64,000 nucleotides of DNA from Bactericera cockerelli (Eukaryota > Arthropoda > Insecta > Hemiptera > Triozidae), in the NCBI GenBank assembly GCA_024516035.1, contig CM044957.1, positions 20,960,676 to 21,024,675 of the forward strand, in the 5' to 3' direction. A program made the position numbers and the translations under genes. Below are positions 10,934 through 21,429 of the stretch, piece by piece. The notes beneath the pieces are model-generated. The model was not told the DNA's origin, searched no databases, and saw only the letters and a list, made by a program, of their open reading frames with translations. Every line of letters starts with the position of its first letter. Position 1 is the first letter of the stretch.

Positions 10934-12024
10934 CACTTCCAATTACGGACACAATACTTCCTCGTGATTGATTCCAATTTTAAACTTGGCAATTTTGAGA
11001 TTTTATATACTAAATCACTCTAATCTCTAAAATTGCTGAACCGATTTTCTTCAAATTTATTTTAAATAGTAGAATACCGTTTTTTTTACATTCTAAACCC
11101 TACAAAAATTCTGTATCGGCAAGTCGTAGAGCTTATTTTTTGCACTTTTTTTTGTCCATTTTGGATTTTCTTCATTATCAGAGCTAAATCATATTTTATT
11201 ATTAAAAAAAAAAAACAATACAAATGCACTATGTTTTCTGGTGTGAAATGTTATGAAGTGTAGACTAGCTCCCATGGCTTAAGGGTCACTGCACTAGTCT
11301 TTTACGCGTTAGACCCTGGTTGAAATCCTGGCGGGCGCAATAACTCGTCACCGTGGTTTAGATGTTTTCGGGGCTCACTCAGCCTCGTGAGGACAACGAG
11401 TAGCTATAGAGGCATTGTCTAAAGCGACCTTGGCGGCCTGTCTGCTGAGTAAAGTGAAGAACTATAGACGAAATTGCGCTACGTGTGTATGTGTTATGCT
11501 CGGTCCTCGTTAGGTAATTATTAAATATTTCTAAAAAGCGGGACATTTTCATGATTTTGGTCAAAAGCGGGACATTTTAGCGTCCCGAAGAGATCGCTCG
11601 GGACAGCGGCTCCAAAGCGGTACCGTATGGTCACCCTGACTATACGTCTCCTACATGTGTACAAAAGTTCGTCGAAATCCGTATTGTAGTCTCTGAGATT
11701 TGGGCGTTACAAGGAATGTATTTCACAGATAGACAGACCGACAAACAGACACAAAACCAATGTTGCTCAGGAGGTTATGAAACGTCCAGAAAAAAAGAAA
11801 AATGGGACTATATACCCATGCGTACAAAATTTTGTCGAAATTCGTTCAGTAGTTTCTAAGATTTGCGCATTACAGGAAATGTACTTACAGACCGACAGAC
11901 ACAAGTTCAAAGTTGCTAAGGAGGTTATGAAACGTCCAGAATTATGAAAAAAATGGAAATCAGAGCAGAAAAATGAACACTAAACTTCCGATTTTTAATA
12001 TTATTAGAAATTTATCGGAAGTAA
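10934..12024 (+). repeat. rep-A copy 2, split by a SINE-like insertion
   Basis: Nearly full-length copy of the ~720-bp non-coding family: it starts CACTTCCAATTACGGACACA, holds ACCGATTTTCTTCAAATTTA and GGAGGTTATGAAACGTCCAG, and ends with the palindrome-bearing GGAAGTAAT block. Two lots of the GACAGACCGACAAACAGACA-type segment indicate an internal duplication at 11640-11940. A SINE-like unit interrupts it at about 11234-11639. Confidence 0.7.
11234..11639 (+). mobile_element. tRNA-derived SINE-like insertion
   Basis: Interrupts rep-A between its GCACTATG and TATACGTCTC segments. It has an A-box-like CCATGGCTTAAGGGTCA and a B-box-like CCTGGTTGAAATCCTGG, then about 330 bp of body with three GCGGGACATTTT-type or GTCCCG motifs, ending GTATGGTCACCCTG. 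No target duplication is evident. The head could also be a chance match. Confidence 0.5.
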
Positions 12025-13589
12025 TATTTATTTATTATGTATAAATATCATTTTGATTGGATATCTGATGAGCGTTTTCGCAACTGACTAGGAAGTTATA
12101 CCTATACATTTTAGGTACGTATACAAGTAGATTTTTGTATTATTAGTGTTAAATTTGATTATATTTTACGCAATAAGAATTGGTAAAATGATCATAAGAA
12201 ATTAATTTCTAGAGCATTTACTTTGAAACTCCGAGACATAGCAACAAGTGTAACCTTCAGCTATTGTAAATATTTACAACTAAAAGAGCATAGACTCAAC
12301 TTTTCACATAATAGATTTTATCGAAATCCATGTCCCAATTATCTTGTTTGCCCTACATTGCCCAAAATAGAAGAATGAAGTTTGTCCTTGATCAAACGAT
12401 TCATCGTAGACTCATTTTTCTTTCAACCTTGAGCCTCGAGGTCGCATCACCTACTACCCTAAATAATTTTGTTCAAGGCCTTGGCATTGTAGGCGATGAT
12501 GCTATTTGTTGGGACAAGAATAATAATGGAAAGACAATTGCACGTCCTTACATATTCTGACAGACAATGGAGAGCTCCTGGCAGGGAGTTAATCCGAAAC
12601 AGTAATACGGAGTAAAAGGGTGACTTGTTTGTCTTTTACTCTTTTGTGGGTCAATATTAGATCACATCAAAACATTTGTACTGCTAAAACAATTCAACTT
12701 AACTGTCAGTCTTTTTCCGATTACTCGTTTGCCTTCAGAAGGATGCATATTATAGGTTATTAAAAGGAGTAGATTTCGAGTATACCTTAGGTCTTAGGTG
12801 TTTATTATTTTTATTTTAATAGACAAATGGTCGTGACATATAAGTTCTTGAGGTATTTTGTATAAACACACACACACATACATACGAACGGACCATTTGA
12901 TAAAAATTACTTTTTTGAAATCAGGAGAGTCTAGTTCGTTCAGAAATATTATCAGCTCCATTTCGAAAAAAACATACCGAAAACAATACTTTCTATGCCC
13001 TATAGAAAGTAAAAAATTAAACATTGTTGAAACTGATAACATAAAGAGACCCTTTAGTCCTACGCCCCGCCTCGCCGCGCCGGTCGGTAATATGATATTA
13101 AATTATCTTTACAAACACCTAAAAATTGTAGGTACCTTTTAATAGTAGAAATAACATCTAAAACAATTTAAAAAAATAAAGCACTTACCAAAGAGTACAT
13201 CTTTATGTTCTATGTTGCCCAGGCATTCAGTTGTATTCGGAATAATAAAAATACAACTGGGCCCGCGAGATGTCACAAGGGATCATAAAAGGATTAGCAA
13301 GTAGCGGCAAGCAGCTGATATAGATAACACCGTAGTTATCCATATTTCAGTTTTATGAAGGAAACTGAAGATTACTTTTGAGGTGAAATATTTGTGCCGA
13401 CACCTAATAGTAGGTAAGTCGAATTTTTAATCTAATCTATAAGTCGTAATGGCAGCAAAATTATTAGAATGCGAGCAATAAAAACTAAAACAATATTATT
13501 TCATTGCGAGCGAAGAGTAACAGCTAGGTCCCTTGAACTCGAGCGGCACTTGTCCGTTTCTATGTATGTACCATATGTACATATATTTG
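12025..13589. other. Intergenic, with edge of a non-coding element
   Basis: No gene recognised. A (CA)n tract near 12868 and a hairpin-like end near 12985 (ACTTTCTATGCCCTATAGAA, then AGTAAA), also present near 61826 and 47048, mark a MITE-like terminus. The GC-rich block near 13060-13085 (CCCCGCCTCGCCGCGCCGG) stands out from its AT-rich setting. Confidence 0.35.
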
Positions 13590-13930
13590 TAAAGCAATAA
13601 AAGCTGCAATTTTCGTCCAATCGAGCTGAATTTTTGAGGGTTTGTTCCATATATGCTTAAAATTCAAGGTTTAATTTTGGTCCAGGGCTTAAGCATGTTA
13701 AGGAAAGTCAAGCGTGGCTAAGAATTGGGTCAAAATGAATTAATCAAAATCCGATAAAAGCTATAATTTTTGTCAAGACGATCTGAAAATTTCAAGACAT
13801 GTTCCCATCCATACATGCATAGAATACAATGTGTAAATTTTAAATGATACCATGTTGAGCAACGGTGAGCTAGGCTAAGAAATGGATAAAGAATTATGGC
13901 TATTTTTTTATTATTTGAAATCTGGTTGTT
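13590..13930 (+). repeat. rep-D interspersed repeat, copy 2
   Basis: Inverted relative of 3540-3810. The block AAAAGCTGCAATTTTCGTCC then AATCGAGCTGAA is repeated in weaker form about 130 bp further on (AAAAGCTATAATTTTTGTC ... GATCTGAAAATTTC), so the family itself is built of diverged tandem units. Confidence 0.5.
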
Positions 13931-14373
13931 ACCTAATGTATGAATTTGATCAACTAGTGTATCTCTGAAGTGAGCCTGACTTCGGGTGCAGCCGTTATAA
14001 AAGAGAGGGAGAGAGAGAGAAAGTAAAATTTATTTACTAACAAACTGACATCACTACCGATGTTTGCCATAAGACACAGTACAAAAAAAAAAAAAAATAT
14101 GTTTTGACATAGGAATGGTGATGATGGTTATGTCAGGATGTTTTGTAGAGATGGTTTTGTATTATACGACAGGATCCGCGTATGGCTGACACAAGAATTT
14201 CTTTAGTCATGGATTTGAGGAGATTAAGTATTTTTCGAAACTCTTCTAATTTTAAGTAAATGAGAATATTAAGATGCACGTACAATAATGTTCTCGTCTC
14301 TTCAAATGATATAGGGCGGGAGCTAGGCCTTGATTTCTTATGTCATAAAGTGCAAAATTTTCAATCCCTAGGA
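13931..14373. other. Intergenic, short GA tract
   Basis: A (GA)n stretch at about 14004-14022 and an A run at 14083-14097; nothing else recognised. Confidence 0.4.
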
Positions 14374-14512
14374 TGCGGAATGGCCTAGAAACTGAGAAAA
14401 GCACAGTCTGCTCGGTCGCAGTTAGGGCGTCTCGTGGCGGTTGTTTGAAATACGTAAAATGGGTCTAATCTAATTCTTACGTCATCGAGTATATGAATGA
14501 AACCCGTGCCAT
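14374..14512 (-). mobile_element. MITE-like element, partial second copy
   Basis: Inverted relative to 1264-1467: TGCGGAATGGCCTAGAAACT then AAAGCACAGTCTGCT, ending near ATTCTTACGTCATCGAGTA. Only one terminal motif is kept. Confidence 0.5.
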
Positions 14513-15548
14513 AATTATTTTGGGGAAAGTTCGTCAGAGGGCAGATCGGTTTTATGTATGGTTTATGGGGGGTTAAATCTCATAAATTTTTCGATATCTG
14601 CAACCGTTTAGTCAAAAGCCAGCATCCGCACTATCCGCCCGCCGCCAGTCGAAATTTCGCAATTGGTGGATCCAAAAAGCTAAGGATAACAGATAACTTT
14701 GTGAGGAAGAAATCAAGGCCTAACTCCCGTACTAATAGGGTGGATCACATCTGGTTCTATCAATTAAAATACTTTTATTCCCAAGTGCACTCTTGCAGAC
14801 TCGTAAAAATTCCACTACAAGAAGCACCTGTGTTGTAACTTGTCATCCTCCTGTGAACAAAATGAAATATTCATGACACAAGAAGTGATATAAATTAAAT
14901 CTTTCTTTTACGTATATTCAAGGGGAGGTAACGAATTCTCTCCCGTTGACCTTTTCTTACCTGAGTTCTCTCCGGCTTGTTGAAGGGTTCACAACGACTT
15001 CACTCCCAAAAATAAGACCACGCTTTTTTACATTAGGTATTTAAGAAAATCTTATTTAAGAAACAGTCTGGCTGGGGGACTATAAACAGGGAGTATTAGA
15101 CCAGCAGTGTATGGCTGGGGGACTTTGGTAGTTAAATGATAAACGGACATAATATTCCATAATCACAACGAATCAAATTGTAGTTCATCAGACTTAATGA
15201 AATATTAACCACAAAAAAAAAACAAACAAATTTCCGACCCCAGGTTCTAACTTTGTCCTGAGACCATCAGAACTATAGAGCTCCTACTATAGGGGTATAG
15301 GGTAATGGAGTTGAAAATAGAAGATTCTGTGATAAGTTGGTTTCTCCTATCCTAATTACTAATCCTTCAGGGAATACAAGAGTTGCAGATTGCAGAGGAC
15401 CTTATTGCAAGATGTCTCATCACAAGTCCTCATTAGGTTTCTAATCTATGATGGCATTCTCCACATTCTTTCGAAACGTCGCAATGTGATGGACCAGACT
15501 GTATGGGACCACGTAAGATGAGTAAGATGTGAGAGCGTATATCCTGAT
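14513..15548. other. Intergenic, small tandem motif
   Basis: GTCTGGCTGGGGGACT and GTATGGCTGGGGGACT (15065-15125) form a short imperfect tandem of about 47 bp. The 94-codon frame at 14554-14838 shows no known domain. No gene is claimed. Confidence 0.35.
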
Positions 15549-15556
15549 ATTGGTTC

Positions 15557-16433
15557 GGACGACACCTGATTCCGTCCCGCGAGTATTTTCTCTCAGGTAG
15601 TAGATACTGGATTCCGTCCCGAACCTCTCAGATCAATCACTGAATTCCGTCCCGTCACTTATCTTATGCACCTATGTACTATGTACATAAGTACCTGATA
15701 TTATGTATTATTATAAGAGTGTTGATTCTGATGAGATAGAAAGTTTCCTCCGCCTCTTTTTTTGGTTTGCCATTTCTTTCTCCAACAGAAGTAAATGATT
15801 TCTTTACAGACGATTTGATGTCTATTATGCCAAATAATGACGATATTGCAAAGTTTTGTGATTACTGATTGATTACGTTCTAATAGAAAATTATATCTTG
15901 CCAGACAGCAAGTTTGCTCCCGAAATGTGGGCTGAGTATACAGCCACAACTACTAGAACCATAAACGCTTGTGAGTCGTTCCATTCTAGACTCAATTCTC
16001 TCATTCCTTCTCCTCATCCTAACATATTCAAACTGATTGACATTTTGTTGGGGTTTCAATCAGAAACTCTGTGTAAAATAAATCAAAGAACTGATGTTAT
16101 AAGAGGAAGATAATAGTTTTAAAAAAAGAGCGATTTGTTGCCTTGCTTATGAAAAAAATGGACCAAGGACTCCATGAAATTCTTCATGGACACCAAATTT
16201 ATGTTTTCACTTTTAATGTTTTTTTTTTTTTTTTAATTTACGTGATTGAAAATAAACTGATTAAAAATATTGAATTTATAATTTATGTATTTATTTATGT
16301 ATATAGGACGGAACATATGGGACGGAATCGGGTATTGAACCCTTACGATGACCGGACGGAATCAGGTATTAAAATATTGACGGGACGGAATAAGGTGAAA
16401 AAAAGGTAAACGGGACGGAAAACGGTGCCTCCC
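15557..16433 (+). mobile_element. MULE-like element M1 with repeat-rich ends
   Basis: About 877 bp flanked by the 8-bp direct repeat ATTGGTTC (15549-15556 and 16434-16441). Left end GGACGACACCTGATTCCGTC; right end ACGGTGCCTCCC, with imperfect inversion. Each end has several copies of the motif ATTCCGTCCCG (left) or its complement CGGGACGGAAT (right), spaced roughly 30-45 bp. The interior has a dead MULE-type transposase piece (15779-16113). Two relatives are at 37156-37771 and 45010-45651. Target duplication size and transposase type both fit the Mutator-like superfamily; the family itself I do not recognise. Confidence 0.7.
15779..16113 (+). pseudogene. MULE-type transposase C-terminal relic
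   Basis: Two frames join across one frameshift near 15860. The first reads SPTEVNDFFTDDLMSIMPNN up to FCDY and a stop; the second reads DYVLIENYILPDSKFAPEMW, then AEYTATTTRTINACESFHSR and LNSLIPSPHPNIFKLIDIL. The order 'DY--ENY----FAP--W--Y------T-N--E-FH-R-NSL----HP-I-KLI' is typical of the C-terminal part of MULE transposases in insects, often seen in proteins that also bear FLYWCH zinc fingers. The catalytic DDE core and N-terminus are absent, so it is inactive. It sits inside element M1 on the strand that reads from the GGACGACACC end. Confidence 0.65.
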
Positions 16434-16441
16434 ATTGGTTC

Positions 16442-17505
16442 ATTTCAAGAAATTTTATTGTTGAATTTCAAGAAAGTCACCGATACCTACCCTCCGGTTA
16501 AGAAGTTACGAATTCAAAAAATGGGATTGACTTCAACTGTAGGTAGGTACCTAGACTGAAACGAAAGGTAAACCCCCCAAAAAAATCGAATACGTACCTA
16601 CGTAATACATTGTATCTTTCTTGCCAAAAAGACAAAAAAGAATTCGTTTAATTTTGTTGTACCGGTCGAGCACGCCGACCCATATGTCATGAATTGTAAG
16701 TTCTAAACTCTTAAAACTAGCAACAGTCGATTCTTAAGCCAAAATTACGTGAAATATAATTTTAATTTGTTTAAAAAAAAGTAATCTAGCACAACATTTC
16801 ATAAAGAACTGGTTCAAGCGTCTTCATAGAACTTACGTATAGATCAAGCTGTAGGTACCAGGGTCTAGGCCCTAGGGTGTAGGGGATAGCCCAGGGTTCT
16901 CGTTGTGGCCGCCTACTTTCTCATCCAAACAAATCTGTGCCAAAATAAATAATGCTCTACCTATTAAGTGTGACACTAGGGTACAATAATAAATGTAATG
17001 TATACCGAAACATCAATTTGGTTGAATGCTAATGTGAGAAACCTGAGGACCACCTTTGAGCCAAATCTCAAGTTGCCACAACAAGCACCTGGAACCTTGA
17101 CAAGAAAGTTAATAAGTCAAAGAAGACAATTCAAAGCTTCTCAAAGCCTTTGCCGGCATCCATTTTCATGTTGTCCTATATTAAAATTTGTTGTGTAAAT
17201 TAGTTTATTTTCCATCTCTTAACAAAGAAATCAATTTCATTGATGTACCACAGACCACCCCAGCGCTACCCCAGGGAGCTCCTACGGCTCTATCTATGTG
17301 TCGTCTTACTTTGCCGACTTCTGATTGTTAAGATCAGGCCTAGAATACTGGCACGTTGAATACACTAGAACAAGATAAATATGTATATCTAGTGTATTGT
17401 CTGTCTGATAATTTGTGCAAACAAATGTATAAACATAAAACATGTTCTAAACTACCTACCAAAAGATGAAGTTCTATATAGATTTTCAGTATCAAATAAA
17501 GTATA
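16442..17505. other. Intergenic, nothing recognised
   Basis: No coding or repeat structure assigned. The 66-codon frame at 16998-17198 has no recognisable domain. Confidence 0.4.
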
Positions 17506-18174
17506 TTACCAATTATGGACACAATACTTCCTCGTGATTGGTTCACATTGTAAACAAGTGGCAATTTGAGATTTTATACTAAATTACTTGTACCTCCAAA
17601 ACTGCTTAGTCGATTTTCTTCATATTTATTTTAAACAAGCGGGCTGTCGCCCGCTTTGCGGGCCGAGGCATGGCCGTGAAAGCAAAAAATCCTTTTTCGC
17701 CAATGGCAGGTGTTGTAGTGGGAATTTCGAAAAATCCCGTCTTATTGCACATCTAGACTATAAGACAAAGCTACCTACCAAATTTCAGCTTCCTAGGACT
17801 TACGGTTTGGGCTGTAGAGCGATGATCAGTCAGTGGTCAGTCAGTCAGTCAGTGTCTTTGACATTTATATATTAAGATGATAGAATACCGTTTTTCCTAC
17901 ATTATAGATTCAACAAAAAATTCTGTACCTATCAACAAGTCGTAGACCTTATTTTTGCACTTTTTTGTCCAAAATTTCGGATTTTCTTAAATATCAGAAG
18001 CCATATCATACTTTATTTAAAAAAAATAATAAATGCAAATGCACTATGTAAAACACTATTACGCACATACGTACACACAAAATTAGGTCAGGCGCATGAA
18101 TTAGTGGTCAGGCGCATGGTCTCTATCACCAAGAACCTCTAGTACGAAGTTGATTAATTTAAAATGGGACCATC
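17506..18174 (+). repeat. rep-A copy 3, split by Helitron, cut by TIR15 element
   Basis: Starts TTACCAATTATGGACACAAT and runs through CGTAGACCTTATTTTTGCAC and GTGGTCAGGCGCATGGTCTC to AAAATGGGACCATC, where the TIR15 element begins. Helitron Hel-1 copy 2 sits at 17636-17877 within its TTTTAAA/TGATAGAATACCG segment. Confidence 0.75.
17636..17877 (-). mobile_element. Hel-1 non-autonomous Helitron, copy 2
   Basis: 242 bp, inverted relative to copy 1. The plus strand reads CAAGCGGGCTGTCGCCCGCT (the 3' hairpin end) through to TATATATTAAGA (5' TC complement). It lies between TTTTAAA and TGATAGAATACC of rep-A; other rep-A copies (10934-12024, 20357-21072) read straight through this site, so both ends are fixed to the base and the insertion is between A and T. 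The 3' terminus here is CTTG, not CTAG. Confidence 0.85.
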
Positions 18175-18540
18175 CATGGGCGGATATAGCCCCCTTGTAT
18201 TGGGGCTATATCCGCCCCAGTACAAGGGCGGAGGGGCACAATCACACAATATACCTAACTAGCGGGTTGCACCCGCCGCTTCGCAAGCCCATCACACACA
18301 TAAAATGTTAATATTTTTTGTGTCACCCATCCATTTCTTATCCTTACTTGACGTAGCTCAAGAACGGCTCATCAGAATTTCGCGATCACAATATCATCAA
18401 TATGTCAAATGAAAGCTCCAACCCTTGCAAAAACATTCTCGCTTTGAGTTAATTGGTCATCACGACAAATTTCGAGAAAAATGTCATTCTGGTCAAAAAA
18501 CGTTTTTTGTTTAACCATCCATTTTATATCCTTACTCGAC
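18175..18540 (-). mobile_element. TIR15 transposon, truncated copy
   Basis: Starts CATGGGCGGATATAG, the same 15-bp end (one change) as the complete element at 55085-56202 read from its right end. A hairpin GGCGGATATAGCCCC / GGGGCTATATCCGCC (18179-18217) follows, then ACAATATACCTAACTAGCGG, a GC hairpin and two copies of the GGATGGGTGACAC-type block in inverted form. The other end is missing. Confidence 0.6.
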
Positions 18541-18589
18541 GTTAGGTTGATTTGAGACTGGGTTAGGTTGATTTGAGAAACTGGTTTGT

Positions 18590-18656
18590 GAATTTCCATG
18601 GAGGGTAAAACCCTGTCGTGACATGAACATGCAGTTAAAAGCGACTTTAGTCATTT
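18590..18656 (+). repeat. 5S-SINE tail fragment
   Basis: TTCCATGGAGGGTAAAACCC then GTCGTGACATGAACATGCAG and TTAAAAGCGACTT match the 3' part of the 5S-derived SINE at 38762-39000. Confidence 0.5.
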
Positions 18657-19140
18657 TTCGTGTTCGTGTTTGCCTCGTTAAATACAAGAAAACTGTTTAT
18701 TTTATTGAAAGTTTTCTGACAGCCCTAAAGCTCTTTTATGAACACCCCTAAAATTAGTAAAAGATTTTGATTTAACATCACCAGGGGCAGATGGTTAAGG
18801 TTTACTGGCACCCTTTAGTATGCTATTGACCGAACCTATAAGGTCGATCTGTGACGATGACTTATTATTAAGTATTACTATTGAACTCTTTATTAACTAG
18901 GACATGTACAAACAAGTAATGATAGAAATTAAAAATAAACACACAAAATTGAGAACAATAGAAACAAGTAAAAAAGAACAACATAGATAAAATATATGCA
19001 CAATGCACATGTCCTAATTAAAGGGCGGGGTTATTGCCTATGGAAATCTCTTCCACCCAACCCTTACTGCCGGGATATATTATAATGAATTTATTTACAT
19101 CTACTGCTGATGAAAATATATCTTCAAAAGTGCCCGTCTA
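18657..19140. other. Intergenic, nothing recognised
   Basis: No gene or repeat assigned. Confidence 0.4.
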
Positions 19141-19598
19141 CCAGGCGCGGCTGGTGGTATAATGGTTTAGGGGTGCTGTTACATAAACCAGACTATTAAA
19201 ATGGGACTTATATGTAGAGTCGATTTTTTAATATCTAGAGTTTGAGTTTGTTTACCATGGAAATCATAATAATTATGCATTAATTATTCTAGAAGTATGT
19301 GATTCATTAATTACATAATTACAGTCCCGGGTTCGATCCCCCGTGCCGACAAAAATTTGTATTCTTAATTTGGTTACAATAGTTTGTAAGGGATACCTTC
19401 CGGTGCGCTCGTGTTGACCCAGCACCTAACTGGGAAGTATTGTGTCACTTCTCGCCCATCAGAGAGGAGGCATACTACGGGATGGGCAGGCTACAACACA
19501 GACCACAAGCGTCTACAGTAGCTCCTGTTTCATGGCTACGAAATAAAAACGGCTGTGAAACACTCATCTTTAAAAAAAAAAATAAAAAAAAAAAATAT
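19141..19598 (+). mobile_element. tRNA-derived SINE, interrupted in its tRNA head
   Basis: The head has an A-box region GGTGGTATAATGGTTTAGGG and B-box CCGGGTTCGATCCCCCG, separated by a 124-bp insertion (19187-19310). Removing it restores CTGTTACATAATTACAG, a paired anticodon-like stem and loop. The body runs to an A-rich tail (about 19572-19598). A GGCGCGGCTGGTG-like block recurs inverted at 19684-19696 (CACCGGCCGCGCC), perhaps a second, inverted head. Confidence 0.6.
19187..19310. mobile_element. 124-bp AT-rich insertion with 8-bp target duplication
   Basis: Flanked by TTACATAA at 19179-19186 and 19311-19318. It splits the tRNA-like head of a SINE, so its limits are clear. It has no obvious inverted ends and no coding capacity. 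The 8-bp duplication would suit a hAT-type miniature element, but the class is unresolved. Confidence 0.55.
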
Positions 19599-19698
19599 TC
19601 TAGAAATTTATTGTGTATGAGCTATAGGACTTGAGAAAATCTTCTCTTTTTCTGTTTCGTCTGGGGGTGCTGCAGTTCCTTAGCACCGGCCGCGCCTA

Positions 19699-20075
19699 CA
19701 GTCTACAGAAGGCAAATATGTATTAGGTATTTATTCGTAATATGAACACTATAGACCATCTCCCAGATCAAACAATTAACTACTTTTGCCTCAGGCCTCA
19801 CTCTTGGAACCGAGTAGAAATAGAAAATGCTTTTAACAATGAGAAGAAAAGAAACCAAAGCATTATTATAGATCCACAAGGACCATGTTTAGATAGTATC
19901 TTTGTCACTTCTTAACCTTTGTTTACACCAGAAGATACCTTTGAGTAAACACTATTAGATTTTATAATACAAACATTAATAAAGAATTATACAAATCAGA
20001 CATCATACAAATCTAATTCATGGACCAACCTTTTTCAGTTGACTTTATTTCTCTCATACTTGCCGCAAAGGAAAT
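19699..20075. other. Intergenic with a short unexplained coding-like stretch
   Basis: From 19793 one frame reads FCLRPHSWNRVEIENAFNNE then KKRNQSIIIDPQG before a stop at 19912. It looks protein-like but I cannot place it; it may be part of an old retroelement or gene fragment. Confidence 0.3.
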
Positions 20076-20349
20076 ACACTGCCAATTATGGACACAATAC
20101 TTCCTCGTGATTGGTTCACAATGTATACATCACGTGGTAATTTGAGATTTTATATTAAATCATTGTATCTCCAAAACAGCTTAACCGATTTTCTTCAAAT
20201 TTGTTTTATATGGTAGTACCTACCTACACCGTTTTTTATGCATTATAGATTGTACAAAAAAATCTGTATTGGCAAGTCGTAGACTTTATTTTTGCACTTT
20301 CTTGTCCAAAATTTTGGATTTTCTTAAATGTCAGAATTAAATCATATTA
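20076..20349 (+). repeat. rep-A copy 4a, truncated
   Basis: ACACTGCCAATTATGGACAC to ATCATATTAAAAAA, ending at the family's internal A-rich site, directly followed by a second copy in the same orientation. Confidence 0.7.
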
Positions 20350-20356
20350 AAAAAAA

Positions 20357-21072
20357 ACACTGCCAATTATGGACACAATACTTCCTCGTGATTGTTTCAC
20401 ATTGTGTACACGTGTGGATTTTGAGATTTTATGGTAAATTACTTGTATCTCCAAAACGGCTCAACCGATTTTCTTCAAATTTGTTTTAAATGGTAGAAAA
20501 CCGTTTTTTATACATTCTAAATTCCACAAAAAATTCTGTATCGGCAAGTCGTGTTCCTTATTTTTTGACTTTTTTGTCCAAAATTTCGGATTTTCTTAAA
20601 TATAAGAGTCAAATTATAATTAATTAAAAAGTAAATATAAAAAGCCTGTGTAAAACAATATTATGCTTATACATACAAAATTTCATCAAAATCGGGTGTA
20701 CCGTTCACGAGATATAAGTGTATCATTAAAAAGTTGGTATAGTCAGGCGCATGGTCTCTATGACCCAGAACCGCTTGTGGGAAGTAGATGAATTTAAAAT
20801 GGGAACATCTACAATATATTTTCTATATGTACTGTACCTATACAAAATTTTGTTGAAATCGGTCCAGTAGTTTCTGAGATTTGCGCGTAACAAGGAATGT
20901 CTTTAACCGACAGCAGATAGAACAACGGATAGACTCTAAAGTTGCTGAGGAGGTTATGAAACGTCCAGAAATATGAAAAAAAAATTGAAATCGCAGCAAA
21001 AGACTATTTTTTTTATTACAAAAACGAACACAATACTTCCGATTTCTAATACTAGAAATTTCTGGGAAGTAA
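20357..21072 (+). repeat. rep-A copy 4b, full length
   Basis: A good reference copy of about 716 bp. The left end is ACACTGCCAATTATGGACAC then AATACTTCCTCGTGATT; the right end is ACACAATACTTCCGATTTCT then AATACTAGAAATTTCTGGGA. The 13-mer ACACAATACTTCC lies near both ends in the same direction, while the right end is a near palindrome around AATATTAG in better copies. No open frame is conserved between copies. Confidence 0.75.
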
Positions 21073-21429
21073 AATGTTCCATTACTTCCACACAATTATA
21101 GAGAATGATACGATACTTTTCAAGTTTTACTTTCATGATCCTCTAATCCACTGGAATCTATATCTCAAAATGCCGCCCCTGAAAAATTGTGCAATTGTGC
21201 CTTAGATTGGCTTTATAAGCTCTTTTTTAATAAGGGCGCACATGATCTTTTACGAAATTATCCCGACTCCTAGAGACATGGAAAGAGCCCGCAACTACGG
21301 AACACCCATAGCGACGGCTTGGCGTCTCAACATAGGAAATCTTTCACTTAATCCTTCCAACACCGAACCACCAAAACCTTTAAAATCACATCAATTAATA
21401 TTGTAGGACTATCCAGTGTCAAAGAGATT
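21073..21429. other. Intergenic between two rep-A copies
   Basis: About 357 bp between oppositely oriented rep-A copies. One frame from 21238 reads AHMIFYEIIPTPRDMERARN then YGTPIATAWRLNIGN; protein-like, not recognised. Confidence 0.3.
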
